From Pseudomonas sp. Irchel s3b2 (lineage in GTDB: Bacteria; Pseudomonadota; Gammaproteobacteria; Pseudomonadales; Pseudomonadaceae): a stretch of DNA of 64,000 nt. Position numbers and translations under genes: made by a program. Location: assembly GCF_900187445.1 (NCBI RefSeq), contig NZ_FYEB01000011.1, forward strand, positions 124,001 through 188,000, in the 5' to 3' direction. Under the pieces are notes generated by a model, which worked only from the letters and a program-made list of their open reading frames with translations, ran no database searches and was not told the DNA's origin. The stretch's first letter is position 1. Every line of letters starts with the position of its first letter. Shown piece by piece: positions 1-8,426 of the stretch.

Positions 1-706
1 CTTCAAGCATGCGCAGAGCGTGAGCAGCCTCTCCATTAAGAATCGCGTCGGTCAGGCCGAAGACATCGAAGCGCGCACTGTCGGCCACTGCTGCTTGCAC
101 GGTTTCGACCGTGATCTGCCCACCCTCGGCCATCAGCTTGAGTTTTTCGATTTCCTGGGCGGCAGCCAGCAGATTACCTTCGACCCGAGCGGCGATCAGT
201 TCGACAGCGTCCTGACTGGCTGAAAGCCCAGCCTGGGACAGGCGTTGGCGAACCCAGCCCGGCAACTGGTTGGTATCCACTGGCCAGATCTGAATGAACT
301 GGGTCTGCGGACCTTCGACCAGCGCCTTGCCCCACTTGGTTTTCTGCGCACTGCCATCAAGCTTGGGCAGGCTGATTAACAGTACCGTGTCTTCAGCCGG
401 GCGCGAGCAGTACTCAATGAGTGCCGCAGCACCTTTGTCACCGGGTTTGCCGGAAGGCAGCCGCAATTCCAGAAGACGCTTTTCGGCGAACAGCGACATG
501 CTGGCACCAGCCTGCAGCAGCGTACCCCAGTCGAAACTGGCATCGGCGGCGAAGACCTGGCGTTCATCGAAACCTTGCTGGCGGGCAGCCGCGCGAATGG
601 CGTCGGCAGCTTCCTGACACAACAGTGGGTCATCGCCACTGATGACGTAGACCGGCGCAAGGGCGCCTTGCAGGTGTTTTCCGAGTTGGGCGGGGGCGAG
701 TTTCAT
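1..706 (-). CDS. holA: DNA polymerase III subunit delta, partial (3' end beyond window)
   Basis: Delta subunit of the clamp loader, which opens the beta clamp for loading on DNA. Reading the minus strand from ATG at 706 gives MKLAPAQLGKHLQGALAPVY, then ISGDDPLLCQEAADAIR, the typical start of HolA, and the frame stays open to the left edge (about 235 residues seen; full proteins are about 340). The stop and C-terminal domain lie outside the window. It is the last visible gene of the leuS-lptE-holA run, 39 bases after the lptE stop, with a GC-rich hairpin in that gap. Function is from family knowledge; the call is firm. Confidence 0.93.
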   Translation of the reverse strand, partial: MKLAPAQLGKHLQGALAPVYVISGDDPLLCQEAADAIRAAARQQGFDERQVFAADASFDWGTLLQAGASMSLFAEKRLLELRLPSGKPGDKGAAALIEYCSRPAEDTVLLISLPKLDGSAQKTKWGKALVEGPQTQFIQIWPVDTNQLPGWVRQRLSQAGLSASQDAVELIAARVEGNLLAAAQEIEKLKLMAEGGQITVETVQAAVADSARFDVFGLTDAILNGEAAHALRMLE

Positions 707-719
707 AAGAAGAGGCGAA

Positions 720-739
720 CGGGGCGCCTGAGCGCCCCG
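720..739 (-). other. GC-rich hairpin between lptE and holA
   Basis: Eight-base perfect stem (CGGGGCGC / GCGCCCCG) with a four-base loop, lying between the lptE stop and the holA start. There is no T run on the minus strand, so it is not a classical intrinsic terminator. It may be an intra-operon mRNA processing or stability structure. Confidence 0.4.
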
Positions 740-745
740 TAAGGC

Positions 746-1351
746 TTATTGCTGCGGCAGTTCGACAGGCGACTGACGCGGCGTCTGCGCTTCAGCCTTC
801 TGCGCTGCTTCCAATGCGTCGGCTTCAGCCTTGGCCCTGGCTTCAGCGGTCTGTTGCAGCTGCTCCAGCCGAGTTGGGGTCAGCTGTTGCAGGCGCAGCA
901 TCATGCGTTGAACCAGTTCACGACGCATTTCCTTGCGGGCATCGTTGGCTTCCTGGTCGGAACCCACCAAGTTGTTGCCGTCGTGAATGAAGACTTTCTG
1001 CACTTGCAGCTTATCGCTGAGTAGTGGCAGGTTGCCTTGGGCGCGGATGTCATAGCTCACCACCATGCTCAGCTCGTACTCGCCAGTACGACCGGCGCCG
1101 GCGTAACTAAGGATGCGCTGGCTTTCCTGTTCGTCAGCCAGATACAGCTTGTAAGGTGCGCCGCTGTAGACCTTGACGCCGCTGCTTTCCAGCACCTGAC
1201 GCATTTGCGTCACGGTTTCGCCGTAGGCATTGCGGGCGTTCAGATCGAGCTCCTTGATCGCCAGTTCGGTGGTGCCTGTGCCACGCAGCTGGAAACCGCA
1301 GGCGCTCAGCAGGACTGCAAGCCCCATCACCAGCAAATTGCGTTTGATCAT
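746..1351 (-). CDS. lptE: LPS-assembly lipoprotein LptE
   Basis: Outer-membrane lipoprotein that plugs the LptD barrel and helps deliver lipopolysaccharide to the cell surface. The start at 1351 is preferred over an upstream in-frame start at 1387 because it has a good ribosome site (GGGGAG, about 7 bases upstream) and puts the signal peptide at the N-terminus: MIKRNLLVMGLAVLLSAC, with the lipidated cysteine at residue 18. 201 aa. The tail from about residue 155 is a charged, Ala/Glu/Gln-rich low-complexity stretch, usual in pseudomonads. It lies 89 bases downstream of leuS and 39 bases upstream of holA, the conserved gammaproteobacterial order. Confidence 0.95.
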   Translation of the reverse strand: MIKRNLLVMGLAVLLSACGFQLRGTGTTELAIKELDLNARNAYGETVTQMRQVLESSGVKVYSGAPYKLYLADEQESQRILSYAGAGRTGEYELSMVVSYDIRAQGNLPLLSDKLQVQKVFIHDGNNLVGSDQEANDARKEMRRELVQRMMLRLQQLTPTRLEQLQQTAEARAKAEADALEAAQKAEAQTPRQSPVELPQQ

Positions 1352-1440
1352 CTTGTTGCTCCCCTTGAAACCATGTGGGCCGGTCAAGCGGCCCGAAAGG
1401 TTTTACTCGGCGCCAGGCATGACCTGGCGCCCGATCCAAT

Positions 1441-4047
1441 TTAGCTGGCGACGATATTGACCAGTTTCCCGGGCACTACGATCACTTTGCGGATAGTCAG
1501 GCCATCGACGAAGCGCAGGACGTTTTCGTTGGCCCGTGCAGCAGCTTCGACTTCTTCGCGGCTGGCGCTGGCCGGCATTTCGATATGACCGCGCAGCTTG
1601 CCATTCACTTGAATGACCAGCTGCAGGCTGTCCTGCACCAGGGCGTTTTCGTCCAGTGCCGGCCAACCGGCATCGATGACCGGATCGGCATGACCCAGGC
1701 AATGCCACAGCTCGTGGCTGATGTGCGGGGTGATCGGTGCCAGCAGCAGGGTCACGGTTTCCAGGCCTTCGTGAATCAGTGCGCGATCCTGCTCAGTGCC
1801 TTGCGGGGCTTTTTCCAGCGCGTTCATCAGCGTCATCACTTGAGCGATGGCGGTGTTGAATTTGTGGTGCTGGCCGACGTCCTGGCTGGCCTGCTTGATA
1901 GCCAGGTGGATCGAACGACGAACGGCTTTCTGCTCGTCATTCAGGCTGGCGACGTCCAGTTTGCCCGGCAGGCCCTGAGTGACGTGAGCTTGAGCCAGAC
2001 GCCAGACGCGCTTGAGGAAACGGTGCGAACCTTCTACGCCTGAGTCAGACCATTCCGCGCTCATGTCAGGCGGCGAGGCGAACATCATGAACAGGCGGCA
2101 GGTGTCTGCACCGAACTGGTCAATCATCGACTGTGGGTCGACACCGTTGTTCTTTGACTTGGCCATCTTCTCGGTGCCGCCGATTTCCACCGGCAATCCG
2201 TCAGCTTTCAGCTTGGCGCTGATAACCTTGGCTTTGCTGTCACGCTCAAGCTCGACGTCCGCCGGGTTGAACCAGGTGTAAGCACCATTGGCTTCGCGAC
2301 GATAGTAAGTCTCGGCGATCACCATGCCCTGGGTCAGCAGGTTCTTGAACGGCTCGTTGGAACTCACCAGGCCTTCGTCGCGCATCAGCTTGTGGAAGAA
2401 GCGCGCGTAGAGCAGGTGAAGAATCGCGTGTTCGATACCGCCGATGTACTGATCCACCGGCAACCAATGGTCGGCAGCCGCTTTTTCCACCAGGCCACCT
2501 TCATAGTGCGGCGAGGCGTAGCGGGCGTAGTACCACGAGGACTCGACAAAGGTGTCCATGGTGTCGGTTTCACGCTTGGCCGCAGCGCCGCATTTCGGGC
2601 AGGTGCACTCGTAGAACTCGGGCATGCGCGCCAGCGGCGAACCGGCGCCGTCCGGTACGACATCTTCCGGCAGCACCACGGGCAGTTGATCTTCCGGGAC
2701 CGGCACATCACCGCAGGTGTCGCAGTGGATGATCGGGATCGGGCAGCCCCAGTAGCGCTGACGGCTGATGCCCCAGTCGCGCAGACGGAACTGGGTGCGG
2801 GAGGCGCCGAGATTTTTCTTGATCAGCGCCACTTCGATGGCGTCGAAGGCGCCTGCGAAGTCGAGGCCGTCGAATTCGCCGGAGTTGATCAGCGTGCCGT
2901 GCTCGCCGTACGCGTCCTGCCAAGGGGCCGGGTTGGTGTCACCGGAACTTGTGCGCACCACGGATTTGACCGGCAGGTTGTACTTGTGGGCGAATTCGAA
3001 ATCGCGTTCGTCGTGGGCCGGAACCGCCATCACCGCGCCGTCGCCGTAGTGCATCAGCACGTAGTTGGCGACCCAGACCGGGAGTTTCTCACCGGTCAGC
3101 GGGTGTTCGACGAACAGGCCGGTCGGCAGGCCTTTTTTCTCTTGAGTGGCGACGTCGGCTTCGGCGACGCTGCCGCCCTTGCATTCAGCGATGAACGCTT
3201 GCAGCTCAGGGTTGTTCTGTGCGGCCAGGGTAGCCAAATGGTGTTCGGCGGCTACGGCAACGTAGGTCGCGCCCATCAGGGTATCCGGACGGGTGGTGAA
3301 CACTTTCAGCGCGCCGGTTTCGCCGATGGAGGCAACGTCGTACGGGAACTGCACTTCCATGCCGCGGGATTTGCCGATCCAGTTGCGCTGCATGGTCTTG
3401 ACCTGTTCAGGCCAGCCAGTCAGTTCGTCGAGGCTCTCCAGCAGCTCATCCGCGTAGGCGGTGATCTTGAAGTAGTACATCGGGATTTCGCGCTTTTCGA
3501 TCAGCGCGCCGGAACGCCAGCCGCGACCGTCGATCACTTGCTCGTTGGCCAGGACGGTCTGGTCGACCGGGTCCCAGTTCACGGTGCCGCTTTTTTTGTA
3601 AATCACACCTTTTTCGAACAGGCGAGTGAACAGCCATTGTTCCCAGCGGTAGTAATCCGGCTTGCAGGTGGTCACTTCACGGGACCAGTCCACCGCCAGG
3701 CCCAGGCTGCGCAGCTGGTTTTTCATGTAGGCGATGTTTTCGTAGGTCCACTTGGCGGGCGCTACGTTGTTTTTCATCGCGGCGTTTTCCGCCGGCATGC
3801 CGAAGGCGTCCCAACCCATGGGTTGCAGGACGTTTTTGCCTTGCATGCGCTGATAGCGGGAGATCACGTCGCCGATGGTGTAGTTGCGCACGTGCCCCAT
3901 GTGTAGCTTGCCGCTGGGGTAAGGGAACATCGACAGGCAATAGAACGTCTCCTTGCCTGGCTGTTCACTGACTTCAAAGGACTTTTGCTCGTCCCAGAAC
4001 GATTGGGCGGCGGCTTCGATTTCACGGGGCTGGTATTGTTCGTGCAT
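1441..4047 (-). CDS. leuS: leucyl-tRNA synthetase
   Basis: Class I synthetase that charges tRNA-Leu with leucine. The start at 4047 gives MHEQYQPREIE, the conserved N-terminus (868 aa); an in-frame start 42 bases upstream is disfavoured because it adds a non-conserved extension. Visible marks are the HIGH-type motif KLHMGHVRNY, a long inserted editing (CP1) domain, zinc-knuckle cysteines (CDTCGD, CTCPKCG), and the KMSKS-type loop, here EKMAKSKNNGVDP with alanine in the first serine position. A 504-residue open frame lies antisense to it but is a codon-bias shadow. Confidence 0.97.
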   Translation of the reverse strand: MHEQYQPREIEAAAQSFWDEQKSFEVSEQPGKETFYCLSMFPYPSGKLHMGHVRNYTIGDVISRYQRMQGKNVLQPMGWDAFGMPAENAAMKNNVAPAKWTYENIAYMKNQLRSLGLAVDWSREVTTCKPDYYRWEQWLFTRLFEKGVIYKKSGTVNWDPVDQTVLANEQVIDGRGWRSGALIEKREIPMYYFKITAYADELLESLDELTGWPEQVKTMQRNWIGKSRGMEVQFPYDVASIGETGALKVFTTRPDTLMGATYVAVAAEHHLATLAAQNNPELQAFIAECKGGSVAEADVATQEKKGLPTGLFVEHPLTGEKLPVWVANYVLMHYGDGAVMAVPAHDERDFEFAHKYNLPVKSVVRTSSGDTNPAPWQDAYGEHGTLINSGEFDGLDFAGAFDAIEVALIKKNLGASRTQFRLRDWGISRQRYWGCPIPIIHCDTCGDVPVPEDQLPVVLPEDVVPDGAGSPLARMPEFYECTCPKCGAAAKRETDTMDTFVESSWYYARYASPHYEGGLVEKAAADHWLPVDQYIGGIEHAILHLLYARFFHKLMRDEGLVSSNEPFKNLLTQGMVIAETYYRREANGAYTWFNPADVELERDSKAKVISAKLKADGLPVEIGGTEKMAKSKNNGVDPQSMIDQFGADTCRLFMMFASPPDMSAEWSDSGVEGSHRFLKRVWRLAQAHVTQGLPGKLDVASLNDEQKAVRRSIHLAIKQASQDVGQHHKFNTAIAQVMTLMNALEKAPQGTEQDRALIHEGLETVTLLLAPITPHISHELWHCLGHADPVIDAGWPALDENALVQDSLQLVIQVNGKLRGHIEMPASASREEVEAAARANENVLRFVDGLTIRKVIVVPGKLVNIVAS

Positions 4048-4326
4048 GGCTACTTTTGAACTGAATAGGGGTGGCCTAATCCTCTTCAATCAACGCTGGA
4101 CGGTGATAACGCCAAATCGGCGTTTCGGTGTCCAGGCGAGCTGGAAGTGGAGTTACAGGAAGCGCCGTAGCATACATGACCGCACTCTACCGAGGGAAAC
4201 CCTGATTACACGCGAGGACGCGGCCAATGCCCGCCCCGAGGGCCGTTGGTCGCGGCGCTCAGCCGGTTTTTTCAGCGAAGCTAAGCTCTAAATGGGGAGT
4301 GAGTCTTATCTTCAATGAGGTGATGG
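4048..4326. other. divergent intergenic region upstream of leuS
   Basis: 279 bases between leuS (leftward) and the small rightward gene at 4327. It holds an imperfect hairpin at 4108-4124 (AACGCC / GGCGTT) in the leuS leader and a ribosome site GAGGTGATGG just before 4327. No convincing promoter or coding sequence was seen. Confidence 0.4.
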
Positions 4327-4656
4327 ATGGTTGAGTCACGGCAAAAAGCTACAAAACCGGAGCTATATGAAAGACTGATAGACCGTCTCGCAATGGCCTT
4401 GGATGTGGCCAAAACCGCCGGTCGGCTTCGCGATGAGCGTCCCCTGGAGCTGGAGCTGCGCGGTTTGAGCCCCGCAGAGTTTGAACTGGTCAAGGCGTAT
4501 CTGGACCGTAGTGAGCGTGAGACGCAGGGATGCTTATCAGCAGCAGTGAAGCAACTCGAGGCACCACGTTCGGCCAAGATCATCTGGCTCAAGGACAAGG
4601 CACCCGGCAAAGGCGCGGTAAAGGTCCGGTCTTTGCAATTCAATAAGGGCACTTGA
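4327..4656 (+). CDS. conserved hypothetical protein, small basic
   Basis: 109-aa soluble protein not assigned to a family. It begins MVESRQKATKPELYERLIDR and has a predicted amphipathic helical N-terminal half (LAMALDVAKTAGRLRDER), then LSPAEFELVKAYLDR, and a Lys/Arg-rich C-terminus. A strong ribosome site (GAGGTGATGG) precedes the ATG, and GC-rich third positions support real coding. It sits divergent from leuS and 98 bases before the YdcF-type gene, so its role cannot be inferred from context. No signal peptide, membrane segment or cysteine pair is visible. Confidence 0.7.
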   Translation: MVESRQKATKPELYERLIDRLAMALDVAKTAGRLRDERPLELELRGLSPAEFELVKAYLDRSERETQGCLSAAVKQLEAPRSAKIIWLKDKAPGKGAVKVRSLQFNKGT

Positions 4657-4753
4657 AGCTGCTGGATATGCTTTTTTTGAAGCCAAGTCCTTCCACATTT
4701 GTTGTCGCATTGCGTCAATCCACCTAGGCTTCGGGCATCTATGGAGATGCCCG

Positions 4754-5515
4754 ATGCCTTTTCGTTATTTCATTAAACAACTTCTATTGCCGCCCGGCAT
4801 TTTATTGCTGCTGCTGGTACTTGCCTGGTGGTGGCGCCGTTCAAGGCCGAGGCTGGCGGGGTTGTGTTTCATCTTGGGCGTGGGCGGCTTCTGGTTAATG
4901 AGCTTGCCAGTGATGGTGGAGTGGAGTGCCAAGGCCCTGGAGCGCGAGCCGCCGCTGGCGCGCGAGGAATGGGCAACCCTGGGCCAGCGCGCTGATGCGA
5001 TCGTGGTGTTGGGGTCAGGTCGTGAGCGTGGCGATCCGGCTTGGGGCATTGACCAGCCGACGGGTGTAGGTCTGGGGCGCGAACGCTATGCCGCGCGCCT
5101 GGCCAAGGCGTCCGGCTTGCCGATTCTGACCAGTGGCGGCCTGCATTACGGCACGCCACCGACCGAAGCGAAGCTGATGGCGGACTCATTGCTCGATGAT
5201 TTTGGTGTGACGGTGCGCTGGCAGGAGGGGGGCAGCCGCACGACCTGGGAAAATGCGCAATTCAGCGCCCAGGTGTTGTTGCCGGAGGGGATCAAGCGGG
5301 TGGTGGTCGTGACTCAGGCCTGGCATATGCCGCGAGCGGTCTGGAGTTTCCAGCAGGCCGGGTTTGAGGTGGTGCCCGCGCCAGTGGGGTTTTTAGGCGT
5401 GGACAATGCCCGGCCGCTGGGCGGCTGGATGCCGGAATTCAAATCGATCTGGCAGAGCGGGCAGTTGATGAATGAGGCGGTGGGGCAGATCGGGTATTCG
5501 TTGTTTTATCGTTGA
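4754..5515 (+). CDS. YdcF/ElyC/SanA-family (DUF218) membrane-anchored protein
   Basis: 253-aa protein with two N-terminal membrane segments (about residues 10-25 and 33-53) followed by a DUF218 domain. Family features are DAIVVLGSGRERG (about 82-94), the strand-turn LPILTSGGLHYG, SRTTWENA, and VVVVTQAWHMPRA. ElyC/SanA relatives affect envelope integrity and peptidoglycan precursor handling at low temperature; the exact reaction is unknown. The gene stands alone, convergent with lnt, with a hairpin at 5519-5548 between them. Confidence 0.85.
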   Translation: MPFRYFIKQLLLPPGILLLLLVLAWWWRRSRPRLAGLCFILGVGGFWLMSLPVMVEWSAKALEREPPLAREEWATLGQRADAIVVLGSGRERGDPAWGIDQPTGVGLGRERYAARLAKASGLPILTSGGLHYGTPPTEAKLMADSLLDDFGVTVRWQEGGSRTTWENAQFSAQVLLPEGIKRVVVVTQAWHMPRAVWSFQQAGFEVVPAPVGFLGVDNARPLGGWMPEFKSIWQSGQLMNEAVGQIGYSLFYR

Positions 5516-5518
5516 TTT

Positions 5519-5548
5519 GTGGCGAGGGGGCTTGTCCCCCCTCGTCAC
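5519..5548. terminator. hairpin between convergent ydcF-like gene and lnt (REP half-unit)
   Basis: Twelve-base stem with one mismatch (GTGGCGAGGGGG / CCCCCTCGTCAC) between two convergent stops. The arms match the GTGGCGAGGGAGCTTGCTCCC repeat family seen again at 33183-33284, so this is a REP unit that may also end both transcripts. Confidence 0.6.
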
Positions 5549-5554
5549 AAAAGG

Positions 5555-7078
5555 TCAGACGGTCTTCGCCATCCGGTTCGCAACCAACGCCCAGCCAAAC
5601 AACAACACGCTAATGACGATTAACGGCCACGAACGCCATTCCAGGTACGGCGTCAGGTTGTGCATCGGCACTACTTCGCCATACAGAATGCCTTGTTCGA
5701 ACTGCGGGATCTGCGTAGTGATCTGGCCAAACGGGTTGATCAGGCCGGTTACGCCGTTGTTGGTGGCGCGGATCATCCAGCGGCCGGCTTCAAGTGCGCG
5801 CATCTGTGCCATCTGCAAATGTTGCAGCGGGCCGATCGAGGTGCCGAACCAGGTGTCGTTGCTGATGGTCAGCAGCAAATCGCTGCGGGCGGCGAGGCCG
5901 GCGGCGAATTCCGGATAGACCACTTCGTAGCAGATGAACGGCGCAATCTGATAACCCTTGGCTTGCAGCAGCGCTTGATCGGCCGGCCCACGGGCAAAGT
6001 CGGACATCGGCAGGTCGAAGAAAGCGATCAGGCCGCGCAAGACTTCCTGCAATGGAACGTATTCGCCGAACGGCACCAGTTTCTGCTTCAGGTAAGTGCC
6101 ATCGCCTTCCCCGACAACAGTAATGCCGTTGAAAAAGCGCTTCTCGTGATGGACTTCCTGGCGAATCGGCACGCCGGTGATCAGCGCGGATTTACGCTCG
6201 GCGGCGAAGCTTCCCATCATGTTCAGGTAGCCCTCGGCGGACTCCTTGAGCACCGGGACCGCCGTTTCCGGCCAGATCAGCAGGTCGACGCGTTTGGAGC
6301 TGAAACTCATGTCACGGTACAGCGCCAATTGCGCGTTGAGCTGCGACGGGTCCCACTTCATGCTTTGTTCAATGTTGCCTTGAAGCGCCGCAACGCTCAG
6401 CGGCGCGCCCGAAGGGCTGGTCCAGGCATGCTCCTTGAGCGCCATGCCGGCTACCCATGGGCCAGCCAGCAGCAACACGCCGACAGCGATGAAGCCTTTA
6501 CGGCCAGTGCGTACCAGCCGCATAGCGTTGTAAATCAGGGCCGCCGTCAGGGCCAGGGTGAAGGAAATCAGCCACATTCCGCCGACCGGCGCGAGCCCGG
6601 CCAGTGGGCCATCGAGCTGGCTATAACCGGAATAGAGCCATGGGAAACCGGTAAGGAACCAGCCGCGAAAGGCTTCCTGACCCACCCACAACGCCGAAAA
6701 TGCCAAGGCATCGGCCAGCGGCGCTTCGTTACGGCGCAGCCAGCGCGCCCAAATCCAGGCGGGCAGGGCGAAGAACCAGGCAATCGCCGCCGTAAAGATC
6801 AGCATCAGGAAACCGGCCAGCAACACTGAAGCGCCACCGAAGTGGTGAATGCTGTAGTAGATCCAGCTGGTGCCTGCGGCAAACAGGCCGAAACCGAAAC
6901 ACCAGCCACGGCCCAGGGCCTGACGGGGGCTCAGTTCACGCAAACCGGCATAAAAGAAACCGACCGCCAGCAATGCCAGCGGCCAGATATCGAACGGCGC
7001 CAGGGCCAGAGTGGTGAGTGCACCGGCCGCCACGGCCAGCAGATTACCGGGCCAGCCGGGGCGGATTACGCGGAGCAT
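5555..7078 (-). CDS. lnt: apolipoprotein N-acyltransferase
   Basis: Inner-membrane enzyme that adds the third acyl chain to the N-terminal cysteine of lipoproteins, allowing Lol sorting. 507 aa: about six to seven N-terminal membrane segments (residues 10-215), a periplasmic nitrilase-like domain, and a last membrane helix near the C-terminus. The catalytic triad is visible as E271 (WPETAVP), K333 (KLVPFGEY) and C383 (FICYEVVYPE). AAGGA precedes the ATG. It starts 8 bases after the corC stop and is the last gene of the phoH-ybeY-corC-lnt run. Confidence 0.97.
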   Translation of the reverse strand: MLRVIRPGWPGNLLAVAAGALTTLALAPFDIWPLALLAVGFFYAGLRELSPRQALGRGWCFGFGLFAAGTSWIYYSIHHFGGASVLLAGFLMLIFTAAIAWFFALPAWIWARWLRRNEAPLADALAFSALWVGQEAFRGWFLTGFPWLYSGYSQLDGPLAGLAPVGGMWLISFTLALTAALIYNAMRLVRTGRKGFIAVGVLLLAGPWVAGMALKEHAWTSPSGAPLSVAALQGNIEQSMKWDPSQLNAQLALYRDMSFSSKRVDLLIWPETAVPVLKESAEGYLNMMGSFAAERKSALITGVPIRQEVHHEKRFFNGITVVGEGDGTYLKQKLVPFGEYVPLQEVLRGLIAFFDLPMSDFARGPADQALLQAKGYQIAPFICYEVVYPEFAAGLAARSDLLLTISNDTWFGTSIGPLQHLQMAQMRALEAGRWMIRATNNGVTGLINPFGQITTQIPQFEQGILYGEVVPMHNLTPYLEWRSWPLIVISVLLFGWALVANRMAKTV

Positions 7079-7086
7079 GTCAATCC

Positions 7087-7926
7087 TTAACGGGCAATGG
7101 GTGTCAGACGCAGCAAGTGAATCCGACGGCTGTCGGCGTTCAGGATGCGGAAGCGATAGGCGCCGATTTCAGTGATTTCGTTGCGTTTTGGCAAGTGCCC
7201 GAACGCGCTCATCACCAAACCGCCGACGGTATCGAATTCGTCGTCGGAGAATTCGCTGTCAAAGAACTCGTTGAAGTTGTCGATCGGCGTCAGGGCCTTG
7301 ATCAGGAAGTCACCGCTGGGCAGCGGCTTGATATAGCTGTCTTCTTCGACGTCGTGCTCGTCTTCGATGTCGCCGACGATCTGTTCCAGCACGTCTTCGA
7401 TGGTCACCAGACCGGCCACGCCGCCGTATTCGTCAATGACGATGGCCATGTGGTTATGGTTGGCGCGAAACTCGCGCAGCAGCACATTCAGGCGCTTGGA
7501 CTCGGGCACGAACGTGGCCGGGCGCAGCAGGTCCTTGATGTTGAAGCTGTCGCCGTTTTCCTTGAGGATCAGCGGCAGCAAATCCTTGGCCAGCAATACG
7601 CCCATCACGTCATCGTGGCTTTCGCCGATCACCGGGTAGCGGGAGTGGGCCGAGTCGACCACGGCCGGCAGGAACTCGCGGGGTGTCTGGGTCGCCTTGA
7701 TGCTGATCATCTGCGAACGCGGGACCATGATGTCCCGCACTTGCAGGTCTGCAACCTGGATGGCGCCTTCGACGATGGCCAGCGCTTCACTGTCCAGCAA
7801 CTTGTTTTGATGTGCATCGCGCAGCAGCTCCAGCAGCTCCTGGCGGTTCTTCGGCTCGTGGGCAAAAGCCTGGGTGAGCTTACCCAGCCAAGACTTCTGC
7901 CCGTTGCTCGATCGATCTTCGCTCAT
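7087..7926 (-). CDS. corC: CorC/YbeX CBS-domain protein
   Basis: 279-aa cytosolic protein with two CBS domains (around VRDIMVPRSQMISI and ATFVPESKRLNV...DEYGGVAGLVTIED) and a C-terminal CorC_HlyC domain from about residue 205. CorC/YbeX was first linked to magnesium/cobalt efflux and more recently to ribosome maturation together with YbeY. It sits 5 bases after ybeY and 8 before lnt, the conserved phoH-ybeY-ybeX-lnt operon. There are no membrane segments, so it is not itself a channel. Confidence 0.92.
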   Translation of the reverse strand: MSEDRSSNGQKSWLGKLTQAFAHEPKNRQELLELLRDAHQNKLLDSEALAIVEGAIQVADLQVRDIMVPRSQMISIKATQTPREFLPAVVDSAHSRYPVIGESHDDVMGVLLAKDLLPLILKENGDSFNIKDLLRPATFVPESKRLNVLLREFRANHNHMAIVIDEYGGVAGLVTIEDVLEQIVGDIEDEHDVEEDSYIKPLPSGDFLIKALTPIDNFNEFFDSEFSDDEFDTVGGLVMSAFGHLPKRNEITEIGAYRFRILNADSRRIHLLRLTPIAR

Positions 7927-7931
7927 AGCGA

Positions 7932-8426
7932 TTACTCTGAATCCTTTGTTGTTACGGTAGGGGATGTGTCTGTTTCGTCGTCCGCATAAGGGTCCGGATG
8001 ACCCAGTTCTGCAAGCAACGTTCGTTCCAGTGCTTCCATTTCTTCGGCTTCATCGTCATCTATATGGTCGTAACCAAGCAGATGCAAGCAGCCGTGAATG
8101 ACCAGATGCGCCCAGTGGGCCTTTAATTCCTTGCCTTGTTCCGCCGCTTCGCGCTCGACCACCGCTACGCAGATCACCAGATCGCCGAGCAGGGGAATGT
8201 CGAGAAACTCATCGGGGACCTCGGCCGGGAATGACAAAACGTTGGTGGCGTAGTCTTTCTGCCGCCAAGTGAAGTTCAGTTCGCGGGCTTCTTCTTCGTC
8301 GACCAAACGGATGGTCATTTCGGAGTCGGCGGTACGCTGGCGCAGGGCTAGTTCGCACCATTGACGGAATTCGGCTTCGCTTGGGGAAGACGCTTCGGTA
8401 GCCAGTTGCAGATCAAGCTCAAGCAT
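7932..8426 (-). CDS. ybeY: rRNA-maturation endoribonuclease YbeY
   Basis: Single-strand RNase needed for 16S rRNA 3'-end maturation and 70S quality control. 164 aa with the signature HGCLHLLGYDH, whose H111, H115 and H121 bind the catalytic zinc. The C-terminal 20 residues are an acidic Thr/Asp-rich tail. The start overlaps the end of phoH by 8 bases, implying translational coupling. Confidence 0.95.
   Translation of the reverse strand: MLELDLQLATEASSPSEAEFRQWCELALRQRTADSEMTIRLVDEEEARELNFTWRQKDYATNVLSFPAEVPDEFLDIPLLGDLVICVAVVEREAAEQGKELKAHWAHLVIHGCLHLLGYDHIDDDEAEEMEALERTLLAELGHPDPYADDETDTSPTVTTKDSE

Noticed and set aside
2392..3906. 504-codon open frame antisense to leuS
   Set aside because: It lies wholly inside leuS on the other strand, has no family resemblance and its composition (Val/Gly/Arg/Asp/His-rich) is typical of antisense frames in GC-rich genes.
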